Part shown: one piece after another, positions 30,536 through 40,871 of the stretch
How the letters are laid out: every line of letters starts with the position of its first letter
How positions within the stretch are numbered: position 1 is the stretch's first letter
Source: an uncultured Pseudomonadales bacterium
GTDB taxonomy: Bacteria; Pseudomonadota; Gammaproteobacteria; Pseudomonadales; Balneatricaceae
Direction of reading: 5' to 3'
DNA: 64,000 nt
Assembly: GCA_943787595.1 (NCBI GenBank)
Contig: CALSNA010000002.1
Coordinates: 246,467 to 310,466 of the forward strand
Notes under the pieces: model-generated
The model's database searches: none
Seen by the model: the letters and a program-made list of their open reading frames with translations, nothing else
Told to the model about the DNA's origin: nothing
Made by a program: the position numbers and the translations under genes

Positions 30536-31395
30536 TGTCGGGGAACCATAAATCGAGATGGTTACGGGTAGCCCGGCTAGTCGCAGCCACGCTCTTAACA
30601 TGGCATACACCAGCGAACAGCATGGCACCAGAGTGCCAAAACCACCCAATGACTGTGGAAGAAGAGCTGCAACCGGCTATGGTAATCATTATTGACGACC
30701 TGGGCAATGCTCGTCAGATCGGTGAGCAGGTGGTGGCATTGCCCGGGCCAGTTACCCTATCTATTTTGCCACATACACCGTTCGCTCAGCACCTAGCACA
30801 ACTTGGCCATAAGCGTGGGAAAGAAGTCATGTTACATGTCCCCATGTCTAATCACAGCAATGTGCCCCTTGGTTCCGGGGCACTGACTTTGGAACTTAAC
30901 GAAGCAGATTTCAAGTTAAAGTTACAACGCAACTTGGCTTCTATTCCTTTCGTGCAAGGGTTCAACAACCACACCGGCAGCGCACTTACTGAAGTTAGCC
31001 AACCCATGCATTGGACTATGCAGGTCGCACAAGCACAACAGCTGTTTTTTGTTGATAGCCGCACCACAGCTAACAGTATTGCTACAGTCAAGGCACAGGA
31101 ATTACAGGTTCCTTATCTAGAGCGAGATATTTTTCTCGATAACCAGACTGAACCAAAATATCTGCAGGCACAGTTCAGCCAAGCCCAGAACATTGCGCAA
31201 CGTTATGGCGCTGCCATATTAATTGGCCATCCTCACCAGAATACCATTCGTTTTTTACAGAAGGCCTTGCCTCAACTGGATGAAGCAGGGATTCAACTGG
31301 TCGCACCTTCAGCGCTGTTGCACCAACAGCAAATTTTATCAGGAAGATACTTGCAACAATTTCATCCTTGCCACACTAGAAAACCACATCGGTAA
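30535..31395 (+). CDS. Divergent polysaccharide deacetylase family protein
   Basis: Members of this family (YibQ in E. coli) have the NodB fold; the substrate is unknown. The 286-residue protein has an N-terminal signal segment and then MVIIIDDLGNA with the Asp pair, TLSILPHTPFA, MLHVPMS, VQGFNNHTGSALT, and the late GAAILIGHPHQNTI. It overlaps ctpA by one base. The envC-ctpA-yibQ grouping suggests a role in cell-wall turnover. Confidence 0.86.
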   Translation: MSGNHKSRWLRVARLVAATLLTWHTPANSMAPECQNHPMTVEEELQPAMVIIIDDLGNARQIGEQVVALPGPVTLSILPHTPFAQHLAQLGHKRGKEVMLHVPMSNHSNVPLGSGALTLELNEADFKLKLQRNLASIPFVQGFNNHTGSALTEVSQPMHWTMQVAQAQQLFFVDSRTTANSIATVKAQELQVPYLERDIFLDNQTEPKYLQAQFSQAQNIAQRYGAAILIGHPHQNTIRFLQKALPQLDEAGIQLVAPSALLHQQQILSGRYLQQFHPCHTRKPHR

Positions 31396-31750
31396 AGGCC
31401 CTATCCACCACCCAGTATTGCTGGCAAGAAAAGCATTTGGTGTGCCACAGGGCCTGTTAAAGAATTCATTCTAGGCCGATGATATTCTGGCACTGACAGC
31501 TTTATAACCATTCCTTTGGCGCTGGCATGGTTTTGCTTGATGCCTTGATAAGGCATCACACATTACCTAAACGTTAAGATAAGGGCAAAGCAGCACGGTT
31601 CTCTTGCGTGGTAAATATATAAATGGCTATAGGACTTGCCAGATCTAGCCTAAAAACCAGATTTCAAAGGGTAAGTCAAGCCATATCCAGAGTGACGCCA
31701 GGGACTTTTACGCCCGTACAATGCCCAATTCAGGGACACACTTTAGCTAG
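31396..31750. other. Gap of 355 bp between convergent deacetylase and hisF genes
   Basis: No gene or recognisable remnant was seen. It is where both convergent transcripts should end, but I found no hairpin with a T-run that I would call a terminator. Confidence 0.35.
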
Positions 31751-32524
31751 CTAAAGCCGCATTTCTATACCCTGAAGTGCCATATAGCCCTTGGCTTGAG
31801 GAATGGTATATTCATCAAAATGGAAAATACTGGCAGCCAGCACTGCATCAGCTTTGCCTTGCAATACACCTTGTACCAAATGATCCAGGTTACCTACACC
31901 ACCTGAGGCAATGACCGGTACCGATACCGCTTTGCTGATGGTACGGGTGAGTGGCAAATCAAAACCGTTTTGCATACCATCCTGATCCATACTGGTCAGC
32001 AAGATCTCGCCCGCACCAAGATGGACCATTTTTTCTGCCCAGCACACAGCATCCAAACCGGTTGCCTGGCGACCACCATGCGTAAATATTTCCCATCTTG
32101 ATGGCTCATCTGACCCACTGATGTCCTTGGCATCAATAGCCACTACAATACACTGACAGCCAAACTGATCCGCGGCCTGACGTACAAATTCTGGCTGTTT
32201 AATCGCCGCGGTATTAATACTGACCTTATCAGCGCCGGCATTGAGCATGCGACGAATATCTTCGCAAGTTCGAATCCCGCCTCCTACAGTCAGGGGAATA
32301 AACACTTGGCTGGCAATCTGTGCTACTGTCTGCACCATGGTATCACGGCCCTGATGGCTGGCACTGATATCAAGCATGGTAATTTCATCAGCACCTTGCT
32401 GGTCATAACGGCGTGCCACAGCAACCGGATCACCGGCATCACGGATATCGACAAACTGCACACCCTTGACTACCCGACCATCATCGATATCCAGGCAGGG
32501 AATAATACGCTTTGCCAGAGCCAT
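31751..32524 (-). CDS. hisF: Imidazole glycerol phosphate synthase subunit HisF
   Basis: HisF is the cyclase half of the HisHF complex, making IGP and AICAR from PRFAR. The true start is the ATG at 32524 ([19 protein letters not shown]), two bases beyond the hisA stop; a longer open frame upstream is only hisA in another phase. The catalytic aspartates are in CLDIDDG and LLTSMDQDG. The 257-residue length is standard. Confidence 0.96.
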   Translation of the reverse strand: MALAKRIIPCLDIDDGRVVKGVQFVDIRDAGDPVAVARRYDQQGADEITMLDISASHQGRDTMVQTVAQIASQVFIPLTVGGGIRTCEDIRRMLNAGADKVSINTAAIKQPEFVRQAADQFGCQCIVVAIDAKDISGSDEPSRWEIFTHGGRQATGLDAVCWAEKMVHLGAGEILLTSMDQDGMQNGFDLPLTRTISKAVSVPVIASGGVGNLDHLVQGVLQGKADAVLAASIFHFDEYTIPQAKGYMALQGIEMRL

Positions 32525-32525
32525 G

Positions 32526-33257
32526 CTAAAGACTGTCGCAGTAACGCTGGGCAGCGGCCAAATCCAGCGTGCCTTCATAGATAGCGCGACCGGTAATGAC
32601 TCCACAGATAGTGCCATCAGCAATAGCTGCCAGCGCCTTAATGTCACGCATATCAGTCACCCCACCAGAAGCGATAACTGGTATTTTAGCCTGATTGGCC
32701 AATTGCCGGGTGGCGTCCAAATTGACCCCCTGCAACATACCATCCAGAGCAATATCCGTATAGACAATGGCACTGACGCCTATATCACGAAACTGGCAAG
32801 CCAGTGCTACAACGCTGACGTTGGTTGCTTGCGCCCAGCCTTCAATGGCAACCATGCCATCTCGGGCATCCAAGCCAACCATAATATGTCCGGCGAAATC
32901 CTTGCACATAGCCCTGACAAAATTTGGGTCCCGTACAGCCTGGGTGCCGATGATGACAAACTGGACACCCGCCGACAAGTAGGATTCAATAACCTCAGCA
33001 CTACGGATACCTCCGCCAATTTGGATAGACAGGTCCGGGTAAGTTGTGGCAATGGCCTTGATGATATCACCATTGACCGGCTGACCAGCAAAGGCACCGT
33101 CTAGATCAACCAGATGCAATTGCCGGCAGCCTGCTGTAACCCATTGCCGGGCCATGGCAGCAGGGTCACTGGAAAATACGGTAGCATCATCCATGCGACC
33201 CTGACACAGGCGCACGCACTGACCATCTTTTAAATCAATAGCGGGAATAATCAGCAT
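32526..33257 (-). CDS. hisA: ProFAR isomerase HisA
   Basis: HisA isomerises the aminoaldose ProFAR to PRFAR, the substrate of HisHF. The 243-residue TIM barrel has the catalytic aspartates in [17 protein letters not shown] and [11 protein letters not shown] and the phosphate loops VQIGGGIRS and [10 protein letters not shown]. It lies 19 bp after hisH and 1 bp before hisF. Confidence 0.96.
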   Translation of the reverse strand: MLIIPAIDLKDGQCVRLCQGRMDDATVFSSDPAAMARQWVTAGCRQLHLVDLDGAFAGQPVNGDIIKAIATTYPDLSIQIGGGIRSAEVIESYLSAGVQFVIIGTQAVRDPNFVRAMCKDFAGHIMVGLDARDGMVAIEGWAQATNVSVVALACQFRDIGVSAIVYTDIALDGMLQGVNLDATRQLANQAKIPVIASGGVTDMRDIKALAAIADGTICGVITGRAIYEGTLDLAAAQRYCDSL

Positions 33258-33276
33258 AATATTATTTCAGCAGCAT

Positions 33277-33912
33277 TTAACTGCCATCCCAAGCAAGAAA
33301 ATTATTGAGTAAGGTCAGACCAGCCAATTGGCTTTTTTCTGGGTGAAACTGCACGGCAAAAACATTGTCGCGAGCAAGAGCCACCGCAAAATCCAGCCCG
33401 TAATGACATTGGCCAGCAACTACCTGGGACTGATCAGACTGGACAAAGTAACTGTGGGCAAAATAAAAGCGGCTCCAGTCAGCGATGTTTTGCCAAAGGC
33501 AGTGCGGCTGCTGAATCACCTGATTCCAACCCATATGTGGCACTTTAAGTCCAGCGGACTCCAACCCGTAGCCATTGCTAAAACAATGAGCTGAACCCGG
33601 CAGATGACCCAGGCAATTGACACCGCCGTTTTCACTGCTGTGCTGCACCAGTGCCTGCAATCCAACACAGATGCCCAACAGGGGCTTATGCCCAATAACT
33701 TCAGCGATGATGACATCGACACCCAAGTGGCAGATTGCCGCCATGCAGTCGCGGATTGCCCCCACTCCAGGCAACACGATGTGATCGGCAGAGCGAATTT
33801 TGACAGCATCTGACGTTACCCAAACACGCGTGCGTGGTGCCACATGCTCAAGTGCCTTAGCCACGGAATGCAGGTTACCCATGCCATAGTCAATAACTGC
33901 AACAGACTTCAT
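33277..33912 (-). CDS. hisH: Imidazole glycerol phosphate synthase subunit HisH
   Basis: HisH is the glutaminase half of the HisHF complex, feeding ammonia to HisF. The 211-residue class I amidotransferase has the nucleophilic Cys in [13 protein letters not shown] (the family usually has GICLGMQ), and the His-Glu pair in [12 protein letters not shown]. It lies 20 bp after hisB. All catalytic residues are present. Confidence 0.95.
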   Translation of the reverse strand: MKSVAVIDYGMGNLHSVAKALEHVAPRTRVWVTSDAVKIRSADHIVLPGVGAIRDCMAAICHLGVDVIIAEVIGHKPLLGICVGLQALVQHSSENGGVNCLGHLPGSAHCFSNGYGLESAGLKVPHMGWNQVIQQPHCLWQNIADWSRFYFAHSYFVQSDQSQVVAGQCHYGLDFAVALARDNVFAVQFHPEKSQLAGLTLLNNFLAWDGS

Positions 33913-33932
33913 GTTTCAACCAATTTTATAGC

Positions 33933-34526
33933 TTACAAGCTGCCTTTAGTCGAAGGCAATTCTCCCGCCATAGACGGATCTATGGTCAGTGCCATCCGCA
34001 AGGCACGGCCAAAGGCTTTAAATACAGTTTCGGCCTGATGATGCGTGTTTAAACCACGCAGATTATCAATATGCAAAGTAACTTGGGCATGGTTGACGAA
34101 ACCACGGAAAAATTCATCAAATAAGTCAACATCAAAGTTGCCAATACGGGCACGAGTGTAGCTTACCTTGTGTACCAAACCGGGGCGACCAGAAAAATCA
34201 ATCACCACCCGTGACAGGGACTCATCCAGAGGCACGTAAGCATGACCATAGCGCATTATACCACGCTTATCGCCAGCTGCTCGGTTAATTGCCTGTCCCA
34301 GCGTAATGCCCAAATCCTCCACGGTATGATGGTCGTCAATATGACGATCCCCTTCAGCAACAATGTGCAAGTCAATGAGGCCGTGACACGCTACCTGATT
34401 GAGCATGTGATCTAGAAACGGAATGCCCGTTTGACACTCAAAATTACCACTACCATCTAGATTAACTCTGATCTTAATACAGGTTTCCAGGGTATTGCGT
34501 TCCGTGCAGGTAATCCGATCAGGCAT
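33933..34526 (-). CDS. hisB: Imidazoleglycerol-phosphate dehydratase
   Basis: HisB dehydrates IGP to imidazole acetol phosphate. This is the single-domain form (197 residues), as in Pseudomonas, lacking the phosphatase domain of E. coli HisB. The Mn-binding His motifs [24 protein letters not shown] and a third around [16 protein letters not shown] are intact. The ATG at 34526 has GAGGAG 7 nt upstream. It is the first gene of hisBHAF and divergent from mutY. Confidence 0.95.
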   Translation of the reverse strand: MPDRITCTERNTLETCIKIRVNLDGSGNFECQTGIPFLDHMLNQVACHGLIDLHIVAEGDRHIDDHHTVEDLGITLGQAINRAAGDKRGIMRYGHAYVPLDESLSRVVIDFSGRPGLVHKVSYTRARIGNFDVDLFDEFFRGFVNHAQVTLHIDNLRGLNTHHQAETVFKAFGRALRMALTIDPSMAGELPSTKGSL

Positions 34527-34793
34527 ATGGCAACTCCTCATATAGTACGTCCTAATGCAGGTGGCCTGCTCAATGGGTTAACAATCGCTTTAATAAACCT
34601 GCCACAGTGTTCTTGACAAGCACTGCTTGCATTATACTGGTTTAACCGTTATGTTGGCAAAGTGCTGATGTCGTCTAAACAGTAAAACAATTCCAGCTAC
34701 AGATAAGCTGGGTAATAACAACCTCTATAACACTTGCATTGGCGCACCACTCGCGATTCAATGGCTCATCTGTGTAACAACCCAGCGTAATCC

Positions 34794-35867
34794 ATGCCAG
34801 CCACCAGCCCAGCCCAGACCCCTAAACCCGCCGACTTTGCCCAGCGACTGTTAAACTGGTATGACCAGCATGGCCGCACTGATCTGCCCTGGCAACAACC
34901 ACGTACACCCTATGGCGTCTGGGTCTCAGAGATCATGCTACAGCAGACCCAAGTCAATACAGTCATTCCCTATTATCAACGTTTTATGGCCCGCTTTTGC
35001 ACCCTGGCTGAACTGGCAAACGCACCCCTTGATACCGTGCTCAGCCACTGGACTGGATTAGGTTACTACGCCCGGGCACGTAACTTGCACAAGGCAGCAC
35101 AGGTAGTAATGCAAAAGCACGGCGGGCAATTGCCCAACCAGTTCGAGGCCTTACTGGCACTGCCTGGTATTGGCCGTTCTACGGCGGGAGCCATCATGGC
35201 ACAGGCATTCAATCAATTTGGGGTGATTCTGGATGGCAATGTCAAACGATTGCTGTGTCGCCTACACGGCATTGACGGGTGGCCGGGATTAACAAAAGTG
35301 CAACAACAGCTCTGGCCTTTGGCCACCGGGCACACCCCGCAACAACGACTAGCTGACTACAGCCAGGCCATTATGGATCTGGGTGCCACCATCTGCCGCG
35401 CGCGCCAGCCCCTGTGCCATGCGTGTCCCATGCAAACCGATTGTACCACCTGGCAACAGCAGCGCATTCATCAGCTACCACACCCGAAGCCAAAACGGTC
35501 CATTCCACAAAAACAGGTCATTATGCTGGTGCTGCGGGATCGGCAAAAACGCGTTTTACTGCAACAGCGCCCCACCGAAGGCATTTGGGGTGGCCTGTGG
35601 AGCTTACCTGAATTTGCCACACCAAAAATCCTCCAGGCGCAGTTAACCCACATGGGCTTGGACGCAACACCAGGCCAGTGGATGAATCCGGTCAAACACG
35701 CCTTTAGCCATTACAAGCTGACTATTGCACCTGTGCTGCTCATTACCGATATCAGCCTCAATCCAGTGAGCGAAGCTGTACCCCAAGGCTGGTTCAAACG
35801 ACAACAGTTACAGGCTATTGGCCTGGCCACCCCGGTTAAGAAAATTCTGCTAGCCCAGTGGGATTGA
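34794..35867 (+). CDS. mutY: A/G-specific adenine glycosylase
   Basis: MutY removes adenine opposite 8-oxoguanine. The 357-residue product has the catalytic Glu in VSEIMLQQTQV, the HhH-GPD region ALPGIGRSTAGAIMAQA, the Asp in GVILDGNVKRLL, and the [4Fe-4S] ligands in CRARQPLCHACPMQTDC with spacing 6-2-5. The C-terminal third is NUDIX-like, with KRVLLQQRPTEGIWGGLWSLP, for 8-oxoG recognition. It is intact despite decay elsewhere. yggX follows about 95 bp later, as in other gammaproteobacteria. Confidence 0.95.
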   Translation: MPATSPAQTPKPADFAQRLLNWYDQHGRTDLPWQQPRTPYGVWVSEIMLQQTQVNTVIPYYQRFMARFCTLAELANAPLDTVLSHWTGLGYYARARNLHKAAQVVMQKHGGQLPNQFEALLALPGIGRSTAGAIMAQAFNQFGVILDGNVKRLLCRLHGIDGWPGLTKVQQQLWPLATGHTPQQRLADYSQAIMDLGATICRARQPLCHACPMQTDCTTWQQQRIHQLPHPKPKRSIPQKQVIMLVLRDRQKRVLLQQRPTEGIWGGLWSLPEFATPKILQAQLTHMGLDATPGQWMNPVKHAFSHYKLTIAPVLLITDISLNPVSEAVPQGWFKRQQLQAIGLATPVKKILLAQWD

Positions 35868-35961
35868 TAGTACGACAAGCCCATCGCAAAGTTTAGCACC
35901 AAGGGACTGGTTTGTGGTAGGATTGGTTCTTGCCGTCATTAACTGCCAGACGAGACTTGCC

Positions 35962-36243
35962 ATGACAAACACTGTTTTTTGCCGCAAATACAAGCAAGAA
36001 ATGCCGGCCATGCCCCGCCCACCCTATCCGGGGCCGAAGGGGCAAACCCTGTACGAAACGGTATCCCACCAAGCCTGGCAGGAATGGCTGGCATACCAGA
36101 CCATGCTGATCAATGAGAAACAGCTTAACATGATGGATGCAAGCAGTCGTGAATATCTTCAAAGTCAGCTGGAAAAATTTGTGGATAGCAACGATCTGGA
36201 CCAGATTGCAGGTTACCGGCCTCCCAACCGTAACTCTATTTGA
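35962..36243 (+). CDS. yggX: Oxidative damage protection / Fe(2+)-trafficking protein YggX
   Basis: YggX is a small protein that protects Fe-S clusters from oxidation. From the ATG at 35962 it has 93 residues, with VFCRKYKQEMPAMPRPPYPG (the conserved Cys is at about residue 7), a central AWQEWLAYQTMLINEKQLNMM, and the C-terminal GYRPP. An open frame 16 codons upstream adds nothing conserved. The mutY-yggX-tRNA-Phe order matches Pseudomonas. Confidence 0.94.
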   Translation: MTNTVFCRKYKQEMPAMPRPPYPGPKGQTLYETVSHQAWQEWLAYQTMLINEKQLNMMDASSREYLQSQLEKFVDSNDLDQIAGYRPPNRNSI

Positions 36244-36294
36244 TCCATATCATCATCTGATGATATAAAATGCAAACTGCAAAAATAATTGCAG

Positions 36295-36323
36295 TTGACA
36301 CCCTAAACCAAACAGGTTTTAAT
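36295..36323 (+). promoter_or_regulatory. Sigma-70 promoter of the tRNA-Phe gene
   Basis: TTGACA (36295-36300, perfect -35) and TTTAAT (36318-36323, five of six for -10) are exactly 17 bp apart. Transcription would start near 36330, about 13 nt before the tRNA. It is the strongest promoter match I found in the window. Confidence 0.75.
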
Positions 36324-36342
36324 AGCCGACTGCTTGCAATAT

Positions 36343-36418
<76 letters not shown>

Positions 36419-36651
36419 TTATTGCTATATAAGATCAAGCCTTTGCAAAACTCCCCTTGTTAACACCTGAATTTTCCGAATATACAGTAGTCTCCATATC
36501 ATTCATTGGTTTCAACAACCTCAGTTAGCTATAGGTATCAACCTGGGCCAGAGTTTTAAACACATCAGCACTGGTTAGACAGATAGCTCCGTTTGATTAA
36601 GAGAGGGGTTTAGTTCATGGTTTACTCAAAGATAAAGTGCCGAAAAGAACG

Positions 36652-37005
36652 TGTGTGATATCCGGCACACCACTCGTAAACATTATTCGTCTGAAGGAAA
36701 GATCCGTATTGCGCGCGAAGGCTTATGCGGTGGAGATTGTGTCGCTGAGCTGTGCCGTCGCGAAGGGATCAATGCCAACGTGTATTAGCTGGTCGAAGGA
36801 CTTTCTGGAAGCAGGCAAGAAACGCTTGTCAGGCGATACAGTCCGTTAAGCCACTTCCGGTGAAGCTTATGCTGGCAAGGTTGGATATCCATAAGTCCAC
36901 GCTCTATAACTGGCTCAGTCGTTATCATGATGGCAATCTTAATGCGCTGGCACTGGATCAATCCAAACGGGATGAACAAGCTATCAAAGACTTGCAAAAA
37001 GCAAC
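36652..37005 (+). pseudogene. IS3-family transposase remnant
   Basis: Three phases together give an IS3-type OrfA. One reads YSSEGKIRIAREGL, CVAELCRREGINANVY and hits a stop; a second continues SWSKDFLEAGKKRLSGDTVR, the usual OrfA helix-turn-helix end. A third reads VKLMLARLDIHKSTLYNWLSRY, resembling the following part of IS3 transposases. Stops and shifts throughout and the absence of the DDE domain show a dead fragment. I did not find terminal inverted repeats. The gap before it (36419-36651) shows no other feature. Confidence 0.72.
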
Positions 37006-37085
37006 CTGTAGGGTAGGTTGTTGTCAAATCAAGGGGATATATCCAGAGAGAAAATTTAGCAAAACCCCTGAAAAATTATACTGCC

Positions 37086-37376
37086 CTATTGCTTGAAACC
37101 ATCAATGATACCTAAATCTAACCTGTTATCGTCCTCACCTTCTACCTGTGGTGCATATTCTAAAATTATTGTCGGACCAATTATTCTAAAGTAAGCGAGC
37201 CGCTCTTTGTGCTTTGACCCCTACAAACCAAAATATGTATCATTAAGCCCAATCAGAATCTTATCCATTTTTGCTCTAAAATCATTATCATTTAAGACAC
37301 TTAACCGACTAGAAATCAACGCAATCAATAAGTCTTTTTGATTGCCGGATTTAAAATCTACCTTTACCCAACACAT
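37086..37376 (-). pseudogene. DUF3500-like C-terminal remnant with an in-frame amber codon
   Basis: Minus-strand translation from 37376 gives MCWVKVDFKSGNQKDLL, LNDNDFRAKMDKILIGLND and TYFGL, then TAG at 37223-37221, then GSKHKERLAYFRIIGPTI, ILEYAPQ and a stop. The layout (L..TYFAW.G, then YRI.GP...IE..PQ) resembles the C-terminal half of DUF3500 proteins, in which the position of the TAG is a tryptophan. No N-terminal half is visible upstream. The family match is from memory and is tentative. Confidence 0.45.
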
Positions 37377-37455
37377 CAATTAGTCCAAACTTTGAATACA
37401 TCAACAGGTGTATAAACATGATCAGGAACACTTTACAATTCAGGATGTTTAAACC

Positions 37456-38919
37456 ATGACATACCAAATGACGCTTAATGCAGTATTTAAATTCCTGATA
37501 GTCCTATTGATTAGTCTTGGTGCAGTCTTTTCCCTGAAGGCTGCTGAGCCCGATCAGTCCACAACTGATCAGGTCAATTTATCGGATTATCAGAAATTCG
37601 TTGATACCTTGCTCGCAGATCTTGAAGATTACTTGAAGGAAGATGAGCTGGATCAATTTGAAACTGATTGGGTAAGTCCGGAGCACTTCGCAGATTACCA
37701 AGCACTGATAGATGCCAAGCTGACTGCTGTTGCAGAGGGTTCACAAAAGGATATAGATTCGCTTTTAATCCAGCTAGATAATATCAGGGATCATTTACAG
37801 AGCACCACTGCTTCCCTGAATAGTCGAATCGATAGTGCTTCAAATCAACAGCACTCAGCCCTTACACGATTAGAAATCATGCTCGCAGGTTTTGGAATAA
37901 TATTTGTTGCTGTCAGTATTGGTGCAGGTATTTTTGGTTACCGGACTGTTACAAAAATTGCCCAGGAACAGGAACAGGAACAAGTGCAAGCCAAGAAGTG
38001 GCTGGATGACCAGCACGAATCCATTGAACAGCGAATGGATACATTTTCTCAGAAAATGGATTCACGGGAATCACAGGTACAACAAGATAGAGAAAAATAC
38101 AGGGAAAAATTGGCAAGAGCACTAGCAGCTGCACCTGAGATAGGTCGGACGTCCGCAGAATCTGAATCTGAGTTACAAACTAAAGCGAAACAAACCATTA
38201 TTGAAGCAGCAACGACACTTCAGAAAAAACCAGAAAGCAATTACACTTTTGATGACTGGCGTACCAGGGCACTTGCCGCATACTATGACGCCAAGTTTAA
38301 CACAGCTCTTGTTTATTGGGATAAAGCTACCCAAGCACCTGATGCATCAAGGGCACAAGTCGTAAAAGCACTGGTCAGCAAAAGCGTAACACTAGACAAA
38401 TTTGAACAGCATGAGGCAGCCATTGTAAACTACGACGAAATCGTTAATCGCTATGGCAACGACAATAACTCAGAGATAAAAGCACTGTGTGCAAAAACGC
38501 TGTTCGACAAGGGCATCGCACTAGGCAAACTCAAACAATATGGAGAGGCAATCAAAGCCTGCGACGAGGTCGTTCACCGGTATGGCCACGAGAATAGCAC
38601 GGCACTCAAAGTAGCCTGTGCAGAAGCACTGGTTGGAAAAGGCGCTATATTCAGCCAACTCGAAGAGTATGAGGAGGCCATGAAGGCCTATAACGAGGTT
38701 ATTAACCGTTATGGCAAAGACAATAACACGGCGCTGAAAATACCCTGTGCAAAAGTACTGTTTAACAAAGTCGCAACCCTGCTACATCGCGGGGATGCTG
38801 CAGCCATTGAAACGTTCAAGGATCTGATTAAGCATTACGGTAGCGATGCTGATCCGGCCATACAGGCCGTCGTCGACAGGGCCAGGCAATTGCCATTAAA
38901 CGGCACCACACAAAAATAG
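37456..38919 (+). CDS. Membrane-anchored coiled-coil protein with TPR-like repeats
   Basis: I recognise no specific family. The 487-residue product has a signal segment (about 8-29, FKFLIVLLISLGAVFSLKAA), a Glu/Asp-rich region, a transmembrane helix (about 144-168, LAGFGIIFVAVSIGAGIFGYR), a charged coiled coil (about 175-240), and a C-terminal domain with three ~45-residue TPR-like repeats around EIVNRYG, EVVHRYG and EVINRYG (about 320-450). The repeats probably bind protein partners. It is on the opposite strand to the large accessory operon, so a functional link is only positional. Confidence 0.7.
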   Translation: MTYQMTLNAVFKFLIVLLISLGAVFSLKAAEPDQSTTDQVNLSDYQKFVDTLLADLEDYLKEDELDQFETDWVSPEHFADYQALIDAKLTAVAEGSQKDIDSLLIQLDNIRDHLQSTTASLNSRIDSASNQQHSALTRLEIMLAGFGIIFVAVSIGAGIFGYRTVTKIAQEQEQEQVQAKKWLDDQHESIEQRMDTFSQKMDSRESQVQQDREKYREKLARALAAAPEIGRTSAESESELQTKAKQTIIEAATTLQKKPESNYTFDDWRTRALAAYYDAKFNTALVYWDKATQAPDASRAQVVKALVSKSVTLDKFEQHEAAIVNYDEIVNRYGNDNNSEIKALCAKTLFDKGIALGKLKQYGEAIKACDEVVHRYGHENSTALKVACAEALVGKGAIFSQLEEYEEAMKAYNEVINRYGKDNNTALKIPCAKVLFNKVATLLHRGDAAAIETFKDLIKHYGSDADPAIQAVVDRARQLPLNGTTQK

Positions 38920-39103
38920 CCCTGCTCGACACCCTGGGTAAGGTGGCTGTGTTAAGACCAATATCCCTGCAGCGATGACTGGCCATGAGGGCAGGCGCAG
39001 TTCACCCAGGGCATCGTTAAGCTCCTGGTCAGGCCAACACACCACTATGCATGCAACTGCACCGTTGCGCTGTCGTTGGGTCGTTGGGTTTGTACTGTCG
39101 CCA

Positions 39104-40486
39104 CTATTGTTTCAACAGACTGTTGATTTGTGCAGACAACGCAATTCTGCCCTGCTCGGTGTAGGCTTGGCTGTTGGACTCGATGTGCGACAGGTCATAG
39201 ATATAGTTCACCATTAAGCCCGCAGACTCCTTGAGACCCTTGTTCGAAGTATCCGCCAGCCAGTTGAGGCGCTTGATCTGGGCACCATTGCTCAGGTGAA
39301 ATCGCGTTACCGGATCAAGGGCATGGTGGTGATGGCGATGTTTTTCCTGGCTGAGATAATGGGCAGCTAGCTGCGACAGTGGCTGCTGTCGGCGATGGGC
39401 CAGGGTTGCATCCAGGTGCCAGTCCTGCGGTAAGCGTGGCTGTGGCAGTTGCAGCCAGCTGGCACCGCCAGGCAGCGTTGCCAGTTGGGTATCATCAAGC
39501 TGGTTGAGCCAACGGCAAAAGCCCGGCATGGGAGATAAGGTGGCAAACTGCTTCAGGGCGGGAAAGTCCCGCTGCAATACAGCTACCACACGCTTAATCA
39601 AGAAATTACCAAAACTGATGCCGGCAAGGCCATTCTGGGCATTGGATATGGAATAAAAAATAGCCGTATCAGCTTGCTGAATCTCTATAATTGGAGCCGT
39701 CTCATCCAGCAGCGCCTGCACATTGTCGGCCAATCCCTGCACCAGTGCCACTTCCACAAAAATCAGGGGTTCGGCCGGCATATTGGGGTGAAAGAACGCA
39801 AAACAGCGGCGATCCGAAGCCAGCCGGTTTTTCAGGTCATCCCAGCTTTGGATGGCATGCACGGCCTCATAGGCGATCAGTTTTTCCAGCAGTTGCGCAC
39901 TGGAGTTCCAGTTAATCTCCTCCAGTTGTAACAGACCAATATCGAACCAGCTCATCAGCAGCCGTTTCAGGTCGGCCTCCAGTGCAGCCAGGCGGGTTTC
40001 CGAGAGCTTCAAGGCGATCAGTTCAGCCCGCATATCCACCAGAAACTTGACGCCTTCGGGCAGCTCATTGAACTGGGTAAGCAGTTTTAGACGGGGCGGA
40101 TCCAGCGTTTCCCGCAGGGACTGGCGGTATTTGTCCTGTTCTGGTCCAGTAGCTGAGCGCCAGTGCTCAATGGCCGTTTCCACCTTCTGGCGATCTATAT
40201 CATAGCGGTCATTGAGCAATATCAGGAGACGTTTTCTGCCTGTATCGCTGAGGGCCAGGTAGGCTTCGGCCAAAATTGCTGCGCGGGCGCGGGCAGCCAC
40301 TAAATCTCCAGAATTAACCAGACAGCTATCAATCCATTGGCATAGATTCGACGTATCCTCCTGATTCAGATCCGGATGCAGCTTCAGTTGCGGTAGTGAG
40401 CGACGTAAATTGGCTATATCACGCCAGACCGTTTTTAGATGATAAAGAGTATCTCCCAGAAACCGGGTGGGTAATTGAGTGGCCAT
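39104..40486 (-). CDS. Malonyl-CoA decarboxylase
   Basis: MCD converts malonyl-CoA to acetyl-CoA and CO2. The 460-residue protein has an N-terminal helical domain (about 1-165) and a GNAT-like C-terminal catalytic domain. Clear family segments are CFAFFHPNMPAEPLIFVEVA, ISFGNFLIKRVVAVLQRDFP, FATLSPMPGFCRWL, and DPVTRFHLSNGAQIKRLNWL, whose His matches the proposed catalytic residue. A SAGLMVNYIYDL segment follows. No malonyl-CoA synthetase or malonate transporter is adjacent. It appears intact, 386 bp downstream of the accessory operon. Confidence 0.88.
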   Translation of the reverse strand: MATQLPTRFLGDTLYHLKTVWRDIANLRRSLPQLKLHPDLNQEDTSNLCQWIDSCLVNSGDLVAARARAAILAEAYLALSDTGRKRLLILLNDRYDIDRQKVETAIEHWRSATGPEQDKYRQSLRETLDPPRLKLLTQFNELPEGVKFLVDMRAELIALKLSETRLAALEADLKRLLMSWFDIGLLQLEEINWNSSAQLLEKLIAYEAVHAIQSWDDLKNRLASDRRCFAFFHPNMPAEPLIFVEVALVQGLADNVQALLDETAPIIEIQQADTAIFYSISNAQNGLAGISFGNFLIKRVVAVLQRDFPALKQFATLSPMPGFCRWLNQLDDTQLATLPGGASWLQLPQPRLPQDWHLDATLAHRRQQPLSQLAAHYLSQEKHRHHHHALDPVTRFHLSNGAQIKRLNWLADTSNKGLKESAGLMVNYIYDLSHIESNSQAYTEQGRIALSAQINSLLKQ

Positions 40487-40871
40487 AAGTGCTTCCTTGG
40501 ACAGCTAAATTTCCGCACTACGACAGAAATTTACGGGTTCAAATTCAGTTGCACAATCACTCCGGCATCCAGCATACGTGCAACATCAGCCTGAACTAAT
40601 GGTATGCTGGCTCTGCTGCCGGGATTGCAGTGACCACAGACCGCAATGCAGGTTATGGCAACGCCCTAAAAGGCATAATGGAGCATTAATTGATCCCGGT
40701 CAACCGTGTTTGCTGCAATTGGCCAGCAAAAATACTGTAAAAATCCAACGGGTACTGGCAACTCTGGCCATATTGGATACGCACCCCCTACCCATGACCT
40801 TACAGCACCCGGCGGGATATCGGCATTAGGGGTGCTATATTAGGGTAAACCATCCTGTTATAGCAGCAGCG
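40487..40871. other. Gap of 385 bp between the tail-collar gene and malonyl-CoA decarboxylase
   Basis: A plus-strand frame of 83 codons (40578-40829) starts at GTG and is Cys-rich at its N-terminus (CWLCCRDCSDH). It has no recognised family and no ribosome binding site. The region may contain the promoter of the decarboxylase gene; no box pair stood out. Confidence 0.25.

Noticed and set aside
40578..40829. Cys-rich 83-codon plus-strand frame upstream of malonyl-CoA decarboxylase as a gene.
   Set aside because: GTG start without a ribosome binding site, no recognisable domain, and position in a likely promoter region.
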